Source: Coprinellus micaceus (Eukaryota > Basidiomycota > Agaricomycetes > Agaricales > Psathyrellaceae). Taken from it: DNA of 64,000 nucleotides. The position numbers and the translations under genes are program-made. The notes under the pieces were generated by a model, which was not told the DNA's origin, searched no databases, and worked only from the letters and a program-made list of their open reading frames with translations. Of the stretch, positions 50,543-63,961 are shown one piece after another (the stretch's first letter is position 1; every line of letters starts with the position of its first letter). The stretch lies in assembly GCA_951394405.1 (NCBI GenBank), contig OX596340.1, forward strand, positions 1 through 64,000. The letters are read 5' to 3'.

Positions 50543-51109
50543 GACGTTCATTAAGGGGACCTTGAATGTTCGGAATGTAATATCAGTGCGGCCATGGTCT
50601 ACACTTCCGGGAGTGCAACACTTTCGTTGACCGTTTCCTTCAACCTGGCTACCGTTCGGTTGGACTCCCTGGCATGAGTCTTCTATGTAGCGTTCGGTGG
50701 GAAAATCCTTCCCTTCGTCCCGACCCTTCTCACCCGTTTCCTCTCCGTTATTATCTGCGCCTTTTCTCGTCGTCCGAGCACCGATGCCGCGGTGAGCTGG
50801 TCAGGCTGTAGGAAGGGCCGAGGACTCCAGCCAGCACGAACACCCGAGTCGGCGAACCTCTTTTGTCGCTACTGAGACATTTCGAAGTTCGTATCATAAT
50901 CAGCACGTATTATGAGTATATAAAATCAAGGCATACAGCGATTGCGCGACCCTCAATGATCGCTCGTATGTATACGAGATCGCAAGCCACCTAGCCGGCT
51001 TGGACCCCGGCTCGAAATTTGGGGGCTCTGTGTTTGCGAGTTGACAGGCCCGTAGCGTCTACCATACATCTGTATCGTTTCCACTGTCAATCCCCCATAG
51101 TGCATTCGT
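50543..51109. other. Gene-free stretch
   Basis: 3' flank of the MYND gene; nothing else seen. Confidence 0.4.
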
Positions 51110-52570
51110 ACCAGCGACCGCTGGAAGTCAGGAAAAGTAGACGGAATTCCTCGTTCCCAAGAACAATGAATAACATCTACTTTTCCGAATCTTGCCCAGA
51201 TGCTGGTGCCAGGGGGATGGGTGACAAAGACCGCGATCGTTGGCGTGCGATAACCCGAAGGATCTTGCGATGGGATGGATGCCAGTTAGCGACTCGGATG
51301 TACGCGGAAAGCGGAAGAAGGTAGACGTACCCGTGATTCCCGGCACTCTCGATGTCGAAAAACTGTAGGAGTAAGAAATGGAACCAAAAGAACTAGGTCA
51401 TCCCGGTTGGAATTCGAAACCATAGCTCTTTTGGAAGCCCCCTTCAACTCACTGCTGGCAACGAAAACCTGCAGAGAAGCGCTATATCGGGTCCATATCA
51501 AACGCCTGAAGGGAGGAAAAGCTGGTTAGACGCCTAGTCACGTTCTAGTCTTAGGCGTGAAACGTACCTCCTACCGTCGCGGTGTTGGCCGTTCTTGTGA
51601 GCAAGATCCGTGTGTCCTTCTCAAAGAACGGCGGCACTCCTTGTTTGGAGAGAGAAATGACCACCGCGGATATCGACATGTACGCAGTGGATGCTGTTCT
51701 CAACCATGGAAGGCGGCGCCTTCGAGGAAGTTCTACGAGCGGTTCATCGACGGACCCTGGGGGGACTCGGCAGCGTACTTGACGTGGGACGAGGAGGGCG
51801 AGGAGAGCGAGTAGTTGAACCGGCGACGGTTTCTGCGCGAGGGGCCATGAGGCGAGGTTGGGCCGATGATGAACTTGGATACGCACCCTTCGTGCCGAGC
51901 ATGACACGGATATTCCTTCTAAAGATATCCCGTCCCGCTGACAAGCGATTCTATCGGCAGGATGGGATGCTTTCTAGCTTGTGCCGCCGTCCAAGGATGT
52001 CCTAATGGAGAGGTGAAACGCGAGAGAGCCATCAGCACAAGATAGGTTCAGCCCAGTTCTGGACGCACCTCCACAGGAAATGGCCGTCGTACGAGCCACA
52101 ACGAGAGCCGAACCAACAAGGTCAATACAGAAATGTATAGATAGCAACCCCAACGTTGGCTCTAGGCCCTGGAAACGAGCGACTAGGCAACGGTCAGTGC
52201 CAACCTTCACCCAACAGCAAGGATCTCACCTGGAACCCCTCTCGAAGGCACTCCTTGAGGATATAGACATTAACCCAGCTCCTCTAGAACCCGTATTTCT
52301 TCCTGCCGATCGACAGAGACTTGTCGATGTTCCACGATGAGCTCATCGATCCGGACATGGGGCTTGCGGGTCTGGGGTTGGCAGATGACAGAACCGAGCG
52401 CGTATCGTCGTGAATAGCGAGCTGATCCTCATGAGAGGGACGGTACGTGGTGAAAGCGTCTCGGCGAGGGCGAGCATGTCGACGTGGAGGTCGGGAACAG
52501 AGTCTGCTCATCGTTGATGGCGATGACGAGCCCCTCTCGTCGCCGTCACATCTGGTTCCCACACGTTTGA
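51110..52570. repeat. Decayed dispersed repeat R4, copy B
   Basis: Counterpart of 44080-45440. Near its start an 11-bp perfect inverted repeat (GGAAAAGTAGA, 51131-51141 and 51176-51186) could form a small hairpin. Confidence 0.65.
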
Positions 52571-53733
52571 TCACAAGAGATGAGGCCCGTCGCTGCGAAT
52601 GAACTTGAAGAATAATTTGCAGTATAAGTTCAAATGCACTGGGAGTATGGCACACGATAGTATCCAAATCCCTCGACATAATATGAGCCTGAGTAGAAAA
52701 TATAGGGCATAGAAGACACGATCCCCAACGACGGGCGCTTAATTGACGCCGATTCGAGAGCCTCCTCAGCTGGGCATCGAGAGGGCTCAAGGTCCGAACC
52801 GACAATGCCACTTCGCCACTCGACCGCATTCGATGTTACTCCTTGCGCTTCTAGACATTGTGCCTTCGTCACAGAGCACCTTACCTCCCAGCCCTGTGAA
52901 TGGCCATCGAATTACCTTCCTTGTCCCGAGGGTTCCCAGCGGAGTGTGAATATCGGTCGAGGACGGGAAGTGGAACTATTTCAAGGAAACCATCGAATTG
53001 TTCATTGTGATTGGAAGGGCCAGCTTGAAATCCTATCAGGCCTCCCCGCAATGCCCGAGACTCCACTGTGGCGTATGATCACGCAAAATGTTAACACGTT
53101 GTGATAACGCGATCCTCGGCGATTGGGCTTTCGCCCTTGTACAGAGTCTTCAACAGGCTCCTCTTGCGCAATTGAGCTTTCTATACCACACTACAGGCAC
53201 ATAGAACTAGAACCGAACGCCTTCTCGACTTTCAACCCCAGCACCACAAACCATGGACAGGCGAACGGATGGGGGAGCGATGGACATACAGCGGTGGGTT
53301 GGTATCGAAATAGGAATGAGGGTGACCTCGAGGCGTTAACTCCCTCCCGAATTTCCAACCCGCAAAAGCTTGTACCTCCCGCGTCGATGAGGCAAATGAG
53401 GAGCGGGCGAGATGTGTCAACGACGCCAATGGAACTCGGTGTCTCGATCTTCCCACCCTCCGCCTCTCCTCCCCACCTCATTATCCGCATATCCTCCCTC
53501 CCTTTTCCTATTACTTTCTCTCTGACCTTGGTGGGAAGTGGTACGTGTCCCATTGGGCCTTACCCATGATTGCGAACCTGATATTGGTGCATTCAGCACT
53601 ATCACCCCGGCACTGGTCGTGTTCGCCTCGCCGAGGATACAGGAACGTACGTCTGGGCTATTGTTTCTGGTTGGTTGGTTTCCTCACCCGAGTGTCTTCC
53701 TATTATCCCATGTCGCCCCTGCCACCAGCACCC
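52571..53733. other. Unresolved; probable 5' part of the following gene
   Basis: No start codon or domain could be assigned. GTACGT donors at 53539 and 53647 and a CATTCAG acceptor at about 53620 suggest one or two small exons feeding the exon at 53734. Confidence 0.3.
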
Positions 53734-54509
53734 CTCGCTTCTCGACCCTGAACAGCACACGCGCAATGCACCTCACCTGCCTCTCCCACCGCCCCCACAC
53801 CCTCCCATGGACACATTCTCAACAAAGCTTCTCCACCATCACATCACTCAAGATCGACGCACCCCTTATCTACGATGGCCTCTTCACCTTCAAACCCCGC
53901 TCCTCTTTCGACATCTCCCTCGCAAACCTCACGTTGCTATCCATCACCTGCCTGAATGAATCCGCATGGCGTCTCACCGAAGAAAGACTGGAAATGTTCT
54001 TCGACTTCGTTATAGGTCTGACGAAGCTGGAGGAGTTGGGCGTGGAGAGCTTCTCACTTCCGAGTACACCGTATCCAGAGCGGAATGGGTTTCTACCGAT
54101 ACACATTCGGAGGTTGACTGTAATCCGGACTGGAGGCGCCGAACTCACGTTCCTCCTCGCTCGGTTCAGCCCGAACGAGCTGGAACTGGAGCACTGCACT
54201 TACATCTCCGCCATCCCCCGCTGCACACGCCTCAGGCTCCACGGAATACCCTTACGTCGAGGAGGCCTTGCAGAGGTGATGTGGGCCTGGGATGGACTGG
54301 AGCTGGAGGTTACGTCGAGTCCCGCGTTTGATAACGAGTTGGCGAGAATCCTAGAGGGTAAGATGGGGAGTGAGCGGAAGGCGGTGTGGCCGGGTATGAT
54401 GCGGATTAGGGCTGATGATTGTCCGTATGAGGATAGTGTATTTAGGAGGATGCTGGACTTGCGCACGCGGCTGTTGACGAGACCCAGGGGATCGTCGAGT
54501 CGGTCTTAA
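53734..54509 (+). CDS. Hypothetical protein, 3' exon (leucine-rich; possibly F-box/LRR-like)
   Basis: An open frame of about 255 codons ends at TAA 54507-54509 and follows a CACCAG acceptor at about 53733. The translation alternates short hydrophobic strands and helices with regularly spaced leucines (TLLSITCLNES, KLEELGVESFSL, NELELEHC, CTRLRLHGIPLR). This resembles the irregular LRR tail of many basidiomycete F-box proteins. No F-box motif was found upstream, so the assignment is tentative. The start lies in an earlier exon that was not resolved. Confidence 0.5.
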
Positions 54510-55425
54510 TCACCCCCGTCCTCGTTCTCACAAGAGATACCGCACCCTCTCCCACTCACTTCGCATTTCATTTCCCACATTCACGGTTACGTCGTTGCAA
54601 AACCTCGATGACTTCCGCTCCCCTTGTACAAGAGCCGACTTAGTAGATCTCAAACTCTCGCCAGTGCCGTCTCGCATGTATCCTTTGACTTTGCATCCCG
54701 CTCTTCCCCGGTACTACTTACCTCGCTTCCCAGCTTCTTTCATACGGTTTCTTGTCTACTGTAGATCCTCGGCCCCAACTTGTATCCCCGATCGCTTTAT
54801 TGCACTGTACATACCTAACATCTTTGTTCCGCATCTGCTTGTTTCGCTTCTCTCTAGATACGTCGACTCTCCGACTTAGCTCGCTCTACGTACACACTTT
54901 CACGGCTATAGACGTCTCGGATCTCTTATGCCCTTCCAGAATCAACGAAATGGTGTTCACTCAATCGGAAGCTGCGCTCTTCGTCCTTCGATCAAGTAGG
55001 TCTCCTCACATTATTTTCGCTGGGTTAAAGCTCGGTGATGCCCTCAGTACAGAGGGTGAGGCGATTGAACCCCACAGTATGGACTTTGAGCGAGTACGGA
55101 GCCGCAGTGTCAAACTAATCTGCGCTGAAAAGATGCTGCCTTCAGAAAACGAAACGCGGGGCCACGTGGGGCGAACTGAACAAGGCTACGGATTTCTGAA
55201 ATTAAATGAGCGACATAGAGAGGCGTCAAAGCCCTGTAGGATCGACTATGACTATGCGAAGCCTCTACCTGGAGGCGCGTATACCTAACAACAACGGGAT
55301 CAGACCAGCTTAGTGAGTAGTCTACGTCGTTATCTATAGGGGGATACTCAGAGGTGAGTAGGGAAGGGGGTAGAGCAAGATAGGAAGCAATTGTATGGGT
55401 ATGGAAGATTGGGGGATCTCGAACA
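54510..55425. other. Intergenic
   Basis: Between two convergent genes. An open plus-strand frame (54752-55288) lacks any recognisable motif and is not called. Confidence 0.4.
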
Positions 55426-56988
55426 CTACCCGAGGATGTGAGATGAGTTATTCACAGGCAAAATAGCGTCGTCAGCTGACTTCTCGCGTCCCACATCGCC
55501 TCTCTCGAGGTCCACGGCATCATCAATCGTGCTACGGAAGGGTGCTGTAGGATAACGGGCACGTTCGGGGGATGACATGGATGGTGAGGCGAAAATGAGC
55601 CCGTCGCTCACAGTGCGACGATGGCCCCGCCGCTGATGAGGGGTGTGTAACGCCCCTTCGTTCGTTCCGTTTGAAGTCGTCCATGGAGTAGAAGTGCTGC
55701 CACCTAACATCCATGGTAGCTGAAGAGTGGGCTGGGGGGCCTTCTTGGCTTCGTGGATTCGAATAGAAAGGAGTACAAATACGACACCTATGTAAGTCCA
55801 AACATCAGCCGACATCGGACTGAAATTCTAACAGCCAGGACATACCCATACTTGGCACGAGGGTACCGTGGAGAGTCCACTGCGCAGAACTGTTGAGGTA
55901 GTAGAGAATACACAGAGCCACCTGTTGAATTGTAAAGATCATCGTGCTCTCCACCATTATCCTAATAACAGTGAGGAGCCCCAAGCCGGAGCCATGATCG
56001 TTCAGCCCAGCCGCACGAGAGAGTCGGTACCGGTGCCATATCTTGGATGTGATAAGGCCCGTCGTAAGGCAGCTCAACGCAATGTTGACGGGGAACACCA
56101 CGTTCGTGAGCGAGTGTGCTTGCGCAAGGGTGAGGATCTCTGGGCGCATAAACCAGGCTTGAACAATGGCACTGTTGACTTGGTGAAATCTAATGTCAGA
56201 TAGGAAATCGGCATGCGAGGTAACGGGGTCAACGTACCAATACTAAAGGTGAATAGTACGCCGGGTAGAACGATGATCCACCAGTTCATCTGCCATATTA
56301 TTAAACACCGGTAGATCTAGACCAACGACTTTAATGCCGGGGTGGTAGTTTCGAGGAGAAGAAAGGGAACTCACTACCAAGGCGTCGCCGATCCACACAA
56401 GAATCCCCATGATAGCATTTGTAGCGATATTGGCGACCTTTGTGAAATCACGTAGGTAGTAGACTGGGAGCTGGTGGTTGGAGACATCTGCCCAATCCGG
56501 GCTGAAGGCATACAGAAACCTAAAGGTATTAAACCCTATATCGAAAGGCCTCAGAACGTGGGGGTTGATCCAGCAAAGACGCAGACATACCCATATATAT
56601 CGTCGTGAGAATATACATCGTCAATGCCACAAGAGTAACAATCTTTGGAAACCTCATCAGCGCCATAACGAGGTTATCATACAAACATCTCCATACCTTG
56701 GCTGAGAGAGCGGGGCTCGGTCTACGAGTCTCGACGGTAATCTTCACGAATAGCGCAAACAGGAACGTATAAAGACCTTTCAAGAACATCCGAATCAGTG
56801 CCAGGTTCGTAGAAGCTGCGGGAAGACCCACCAAATACTACAGCCTATCGCATCCAGATGAAGGGGGTGAGTTGGTATGATCACTTATTGGAACGCACAC
56901 TTACCCCAAGCCAAAAGCCGAGCATCATATGATACTGCTCGGCTCGGTCCCTCGCCGCAACTGTAGCTTCGTCTCCAGTGTCAACCAT
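55426..56988 (-). CDS. Multi-pass membrane protein of a basidiomycete family
   Basis: Six exons: 56988-56905, 56837-56587, 56519-56375, 56316-56238, 56178-55846, 55787-55426. They total 1,254 nt, 417 residues, in frame. About seven hydrophobic segments can be seen, including GLYTFLFALFVKITV, NIATNAIMGILVWIGDALVIY, WWIIVLPGVLFTFSIG, NVVFPVNIALSCLTTGLI, MIFTIQQVALCILYYL and SMGVVFVLLSIRI. They are followed by a hydrophilic, Ser/Thr-rich cytosolic tail. The layout matches a large mushroom family of seven-helix proteins of unknown function; ligand and role are unknown. Frame requires a weak donor (GTCTGC, 56586) at intron 2 although GTATGT lies 5 nt upstream. Confidence 0.82.
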
Positions 56989-59289
56989 GATTCTAAGCAC
57001 AAGCAAAGCGTAAGGGTTGGACTGAGGTAGTTGGGGCTCAGCCTCGAGTCGCTGGATCGAGTTGGGAGGAAAGAAAGGGTTGAGTCCGCAGGCGACCCGT
57101 CGCGACTCAATATCTGCTCGATTATACGTATGTAATGCCCGCTCTTGCAAATGAATCGTCGAATGGCGCCGGTCGCGTCTCGGGAGGTCAGTCTGACGGG
57201 CGGCGTTGCTTTGATTACCGCGTACTGGAGGTATTCAGCATGACGCAAACGCTAAATGCTGTTCGACTCGCTTCTACTCGGTTGACGCCAATACCGCCGA
57301 CACTACCCTTGGCGGTGGCAGGGAACTGTTCATTCACTCTACTATGGATTCAATTGAATTCGTGGTCTAGAACGAGGCACGGAAACGGAAACCCGATACA
57401 TAAGCATACATACGCACCCCCGGCTTGGATACTTCCGCAGAGACCTGGGTCTGTAACCACTTACGATTCGATGGAAGCTGGGATCTTATTATATCTGGAG
57501 GTGTATCAGCCCAGAGCCCGCGAATTCAGTACACACGCACTGACGAAGGGAAACTCGATCCACGAGGCAGTTATTCTTAGTCCGCTCACCGGTGAAAGTG
57601 CTCGTTCCCGCCGGTGAATGTGCTCAATCCCGCCGGTTAGCGATATCCGTGTGGACAGGAGGGATTCATCGCGTCAGGGGTCCTCTCTGTCCCTAGGTTC
57701 CTTGTTGTGAGCCCAGCGCCGCACTGAACACGCAGTGCAATATCCCGGGCGCTCGAAGGACGAGTGCCTAACAGTGGACGTTAACACAACTCGGAGTGGG
57801 GCTTACTGGGCTCGCCAAAATGACCCGTATCATCTAACCTGCACTATCCACAGCACCCAGCTCGGGGGTCAGGGGACAACGGACTGGAACAGGAGGTCGA
57901 CGTCACGCCTCGGATCCCGGCTCGAGTCTCAACTAGAATGCGACAGATCCGCTGTAACATATTAACCTTTCCATCCGGTAGTGTCGCCACCTTCAATGCC
58001 TTGTACACTGATGGCCTCCGCCTCGAAGTGGTTTCGGCACGTGCCCAGAGGCGAATACAAATCCCCGGTGGACCTCAAGAGAGTACCCCATGCGCTACGT
58101 ACGACGGTAAGACTGGATCCAGGCTCCCCATCTCACCTGGTCAGTGCCCCAAACTCGAAAGGGCAAAAGGTACGACGTCCGAGGTATCCCGGAACGTCGC
58201 ACGAACGTAACCGTTAGGTCGGCCGCATTGCCCATAGTAGCACCGCGAATGAAAAAACACGATGCGTGGGGAGAAGGACGCCATTCCCAACCTTCTCCCG
58301 ACACCAGTCTACCAACTTCCCGTGACGTCCCTGGGAGTACGACAACCTGTAAGGTTCGCCATGAAATTAGGGAGGGGAGGTGCGAAACAGAGAGGTAACT
58401 GTACCAGGTATGTCGCACAGGCCAACGACAATGCGGTGTCAAGGGTGATTGCCGGCGTTCTATCGATTCTCGACGAGGTCGGGAATACTTGAGAGGAACA
58501 GGAAGACGGATATGGAAAAAAATACGGGAAGGTGAGGGCGGAAATTATGACGATCCCCGAGATGGCGTCGACCTATTGGTCCGAAGACCGCCGTGACAAC
58601 TTTTCGCCACTCGAAGCGTTTCGAGAGACGGAGTAAACCTCCTCCCTGAATAACGAGAGCGCGATCATGCTTGAGCATACGTCGCAAAGACTGAACGATT
58701 ATATTCCAAGGTCGGATACAGGAGAATCTTTCGACCACACCTCCGCTCGAAGGAGGAGGCGATGACGAATCGATCGCCTGGCACAAGGGCTAGGCCCCGA
58801 ACCAGGGACTCGTGGAAGGGTTACCGGGGTGTGGGACGGACGTCAACGCGAGCCCAGGCCCTAAAGCACAGAAGACCTGGGAAGGAGCCGGAGTTGGTAG
58901 GCAATGAAGCAAAACCAATAAAGCGAAGGATAGAGATACGTGAGTGGCGGGTGTGGGAGTCGTAGTCAAAGTACTATTATATTACTTACTGGGCTCGGCG
59001 ACAAAAAAAGTCTCTCTCGAGAGCCATTCGTTCTACGCCACGCTCGCGTATCCCCGCCGGGACAAGCCAAAGGACTTCCATAAGTTCTCTGCGGATAGCC
59101 GGGTCAGTAATGTATGGCAGGGGTCCGAGTGGAGTACGACCCGAGAAGGTGAGATGCAACGAAAAGAGGAAGGTGGCGATGGAGGGAGGCGGTGAAAGTG
59201 AAGGACAGAAGGGTAAACTGGAGAGTGGGGCTCATTGACGACGTTCGAGTCCCCGTTTGAAAGATGGGGTGGAAACACGAAGGAAGTTC
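56989..59289. other. Gene-free stretch
   Basis: No domain or RNA gene recognised on either strand. Confidence 0.4.
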
Positions 59290-59803
59290 CTAACCGAATG
59301 CAGCATCACGTACACGAGTTACTCCTTCCCCCTGTTCAATATCCACCGATCTTGCTGTATCTACGTAGGCAGTTCGGCAGCCATCGAATATGAGTGGTAA
59401 CAATCCTTCGCGGAGTCGGCCTAATGGGATCCGAGGTCCATCCACCTCTAATCCTTGGTGAGAGCTGATCCCATACACTTGAAGAGTAGGTGGGATAGTA
59501 ATGGGAGCAGTGCGCAGAGCCCACACGATGAGAGGTCTGGAATGGCCGAGGGGAAGGGGGGAGGTAAAGTCAGCTCGGATCCTGAACACCACCGGGAAGA
59601 AAGCGAACGGATAGGAAGGGCCCAACGAGGGGAAAAAAGTGTGGAGAAGCTGGGGCATACCGTAGCGTAGCGAGCGAAGAGTATTCGCCCCGCCCCTTCC
59701 ATAGAGCCCTGCAGGCCAACGTCTCAGGGGGCATTGTCGTTGGTGTAGACGAAGGCACTGGGATGCCGAGCTGTGGGCAGCAATACGGTACGAAAAGGGA
59801 CAT
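59290..59803 (-). CDS. Possible small hypothetical gene
   Basis: Two exons, 59803-59661 and 59581-59290, joined by a 79-nt GTATGC..TTCAG intron, give 435 nt and 144 residues in frame from an ATG. The C-terminal part (LEVDGPRIPLGRLREGLLPLIFDGCRTAYVD in style) reads like a folded domain rather than random sequence. No family is recognised. The true gene may start further upstream, or this may be a fragment. Confidence 0.4.
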
Positions 59804-61894
59804 CTAGGATTAGGGATGTAGGCTGGGCGCCATAATTCTGACCATGCTTCCTGTCCAGCCTGCCCCCCATCACCCTCGAGGTAAACGAAACACACTCACC
59901 AGCTACCTATGCATTCACCCCAGATCGACGCGCGTTTGACGACGCTGTCCCTAACGAACCGGGGCTTCGTAGGCTTGAGGCGCTAGGGGGCCATGGGCAG
60001 AGATGTTGTCGAGCGCAATTCTGGCCCTCCTAAGTGGTTGCGGGAGGTAGGTGAACGGGAGAGGAGACGGTTGTTGGAAATCAACCATTCGACAGGGGCT
60101 TGATCGCCATGACGTCACACGGCCGAAACCCGTTCGGCTCCGCTCGGCCGACAAGCGCCCATGCACGATTCATGAAGGCGTAGAAGTTGTTTCGGGGAGA
60201 ACATGGCCAGAGTGAGAAGGTGGAGCATGCATCAGTTGTTATCCTAGGTAAGCTGTGTTGACAGTTAACATGAGAGGTATATTATTCTCCCATTTCTGAG
60301 TGCCCACTGAGCGCTTTTGTTGATATCGCATACACCCTTCTGGTTACGCTGCTTGAGTTCGAAACTTCGGCTCAACACTCTCGACAGTGCGTGAGTGAAA
60401 GCTCGCTCGATATCCAATCCCGACCAAGATACAGGATGCAGAGAAATAGTGGCTAGTGACCTCCAGGCCAGATATGCGGGCATGCCAAACACAAGAATGT
60501 TGGCCCCAAGAGCAACGTCCGCGAAGTGAGTATAGCCGAACTGATGTCAGAAGTTCTGGAAAACACCCGCACCGCACCAGAGCCGTTGCCGAGTATCCTT
60601 CGGAGTTCTATATAAGCGAAGCATGTCCATAGCCCGAGAAAGAATCCACTAGACCCAGTTCAGCGTCGTTTCTCATTAGAGTCTAGAAGTAGGCGCCGTA
60701 AGCACATCCACGACAAGATTTATGTAGAGTAAGCGGATGCTAAGCATCCCTATGTCATTCGACGAGCCCGAGCAGTGTAACCCATCCACCGCGTACTAAA
60801 CCGTCGCACTCGATCGTGTCTTGATTCCCAAGCCTTCCAAAACAGCGGATCTCCCGGCCGTGCAGCACGGCGAACCACCATGCGAGCACAGGCCCACGCA
60901 AGAGTGCATGCTTGGGGATACCAGAGGATCTCTATAGGGGGAGCGAGATACGACCCCTTTGAGAAATGTGGCGGAGGATTGAAACCCACGAAGGAGGCCC
61001 AACGCACAGGAACGGTGCCGGACGTCAGGAAGCCCGTAGGGCAGGCATGATGATGAGATATACACGCCAAGAGAGGGCAGAAGGCGTCGACAGGGGTATC
61101 CGTATTCCCCAAGGTTGTCGAGATACCGAGTAATTGAGAGCGATAGTGGCAGGGCGGCGTCAGGGAGCGGAGTGATGAGATCGAGTGAAAGATTCCCATG
61201 CAATTCCCCCCCAGAAATGTAGCCAGCGTGTGGTGGATAAGGTCTCAATAGTAGCCACTGAATATCACCAAGATCTTCACCTAGGTGGTATTCCAGAGGT
61301 GTATTAGAGCATTCAAAATCGATACGACGATATCGATGGGCGTGAGGCGACCGGCAGTCTGGAGCTCGAGGATGTAGTCGAAAGCAAGGACAGATGACGC
61401 ACGGACCAAGTACACCGAGCTCGCACAAGGAGACTAAGATGCGTAGATAGCACGGTGCGAGTGCCGAGTCGATGGTGGAAGCGAGGAGGAAAGTCACGAC
61501 CGATTGCGCATGCGCAGAACGGCATCTGCCAGCGGTGTTTGAATGTGCACGGCACCCCGAACACTATCTCATCTTATCTCCTGCCTGGAGAAGAGCCGCA
61601 GCACAATCTCCAAGACGGTGAGCCAGGGTTTTGACAGAATGCTCTCGCCGGACGCCACAAAATCGGTGCAGAGGTTCCTTTGAAAGGCACGGTTGAAGTT
61701 GAGGCCTAGGTGCGCTGCTCAGCGTATGATTGCACCTCAGGGAGGGGCGATCAGAATTCGAAACACAAACTGTGCTGGATGTGAGGCTCCTGCCCAGGCG
61801 AAGGGCTATGTAGAAGCGAGGTCGAGAAGGGCTCCAGGGGGAAGAGAATAGGTAATTACCCATCCCACATCCCCTCCCTCCAGTTTCCATCCGT
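59804..61894. other. Unresolved stretch, possible degenerate gene
   Basis: Minus-strand frames at 61497-60796 and 61199-60750 overlap and each carries protein-like segments (for example PPIEILWYPQACTLAWACARM). They cannot be joined into one model by eye. This may be a decayed gene. Confidence 0.3.
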
Positions 61895-62130
61895 CTGCTT
61901 CCCGTTCTCGTTCTCGTGTCCCGTTCTCGTTCCCGTTCCCATTCTCGTGTCCCGCTCCCGTTCTCGCTCCCCGTTCCCCGTTCCCGTTCTCGTTCTCGTG
62001 TCCCGTTCTCATTCTAGTTCTCGTTCCTGTGTCCCGTTCCCGTTCGCGTGCCTCATTATCGTGCCCCGTTCTCGTTCTCGTTCTCGTTCCAGTGTCCCGT
62101 TCCCGTTCGCGTGCCTCATTTTCGTCTCGT
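61895..62130. repeat. TTCTCG/CCCGTT hexamer-based minisatellite
   Basis: Degenerate tandem runs of CGTTCT and CCCGTT hexamers. Longer units ending GTGTCCCGTTC recur near 61913, 61947, 61998, 62030 and 62092. The CGTGCCTCATT segment recurs at about 62047 and 62110. No coding function is proposed. Confidence 0.85.
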
Positions 62131-62739
62131 GCCTTGTTCTCTGGCCGTCGAATTCTACCCTGCTCGATCCTTTCCGCCCCATGGTATCAATTCGCCCTAC
62201 AGTCTCGTTCTTTCCCCCTATCGTCCCTGTGGCCATCCACTCCTCGGACCTTCAATGTCTCAGTCTTTGTTTATGAATAAACACATTTAGCCTGCCCACA
62301 ATGCCCTACGGCATGACCAGATGGACCAGACCCGCCGAAGGATGATCGGTGGTCCGCCGAAATCGCGCGACCGTCCTTTGTAGCATGCCTTCCTTAGTCC
62401 CCTCTGCCGCTGAAATACACGCACATATATTCCATAGCGCCAACAACGTATTCATATAGCAAGGTCTAAATGTAACCACTGAGCGCCTAAGCCTGAGTGG
62501 TGTTAGCTGGTCAAGGCGTGGAAAACCCCACCTGATCAAATCATTTCGAACCGGCGTTGAGCAAGGACCTCTCTGCCTAGGACCATCCCCTACGTCACCT
62601 CATACCTATGCGTTTGCCGTCGAACAACAGTCAAGTCTCACCTTCTCTATTTATTCCCTTCTCGCCAGGGCGTTCATGGCACCAAAACCCTAGCCTGCAC
62701 CAATCGCTCATTCCTCTCTGAGCCGTACCTGTTTGGGCC
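62131..62739. other. Gene-free stretch before the retroelement ORF
   Basis: Nothing recognised. If the downstream element is a LINE, its 5' untranslated region would lie here. Confidence 0.4.
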
Positions 62740-63934
62740 ATGCCTACCGGTACTCGCTCTGCGGTGAAACCCCTCCCCGAACCTGTCGATCCTACTGCCC
62801 CTACCGAGAACGGTGGACCTCTATCTGCCACACCTACCGGCAAGCTCACCTTTTTGCTGCGCTCCCCCGCACCTGCTATCACCGGTCCTGAGGGATCCAC
62901 GAAGCCGTCAAAAGGTTCCAAGGCGAAGGAGAAACCCAAGCCCAGACCGAAGGGGGGAAGTAAAGGGAAGGCTAAGGAGGTGGTTGCAACGGCGACGCTC
63001 GAGTCGGTGGCAGAGACGATTCCCTTATCCCAAGAGACCGAGGCTGTTGAAGAAACTGGTACGCTCCCGGTTGGCAATTTCAATGTCCCTATCATCATCC
63101 CCGCCCCCACCGACCAATTCGGAGTCACCCAAAGCTTCGGTCTCATGTCAGTCACCGATGCTACTACCAACATGGAACACCATATCCGGTCTGCCGTCAA
63201 CGACATCCAAATCGCCGAGTATGTCCTGAACCTCATGAACATCACCAGCGATCTCCAAGCCACCAAGCAAGCCGGATGTACTTGCGAACCGTCTCGACAA
63301 CGTCGAGGGCGAGGCGTTGCCCACCCTTACCGAGAGGCTGGACGCTCTGGAAGGTGGAGACAAGTCCTTTGCCCGGGCCTCAGATATTGAGGGGGTTAGA
63401 CGGGAGCTGGCTGCACTCACGGAATCCCTCACGCAATTTAGAAGTCAGAACATGAAGGATAGGGCTACGACTGACAGCACCATCGGCGCCCTCAGAGACC
63501 AGATCAATGGACTCATGACCAACAGGAACCGGCCTCCTCCACCTCCTTCCCCCGTAGACGCCCACCCCCTGCTTACGCAAGGCCCTTCCTCCCTCCCCAT
63601 TCGCAGTGTCAACCAGCACCCCAATGCCTTTCACCCCTACAACGACAGACCTGGACCGAGTCACGCGAACGAAGAGGTTACTGTCACCTACGGACCGCAC
63701 CCCGGCTTCCTCCCTGACAATATCCCCAACCCAGTGGACCGTGTACGAGCGCACATCGCTGATCTTCACCTGGCTGTCTGTCGTACCTCGCACGTCCTCA
63801 CGGCCTATCGCGCGATGGGCATTCGGGACACCTATAAGATCACGTTTTCGAACCGCCTTGCAGCCAACGCCTTCGTTGACAAGGTCGCCACCGCTCGCCC
63901 CTTCGCAGAGACCACCGCTGTCATCAACTGATCG
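62740..63934 (+). pseudogene. Probable non-LTR retrotransposon ORF1, frame-broken
   Basis: An ATG at 62740 opens a frame with a Lys/Pro-rich N-terminus (PSKGSKAKEKPKPRPKG) and then a coiled-coil stretch (NDIQIAEYVLNLMNITSDLQATKQ). At about 63271-63281 the reading shifts by one base. The next frame continues the same coiled coil (LANRLDNVEGEALPTLTERLDALEGG), a proline-rich linker and a C-terminal block (DTYKITFSNRLAANAFVDKVA) similar in style to an RNA-binding ORF1p domain, stopping near 63931. No intron fits the shift. A second ATG frame follows 30 bp later, as in two-ORF LINEs. The identification is by layout, not by a diagnostic motif. Confidence 0.5.
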
Positions 63935-63961
63935 CGCTCACCGTTACCTCCCATCTACCTC

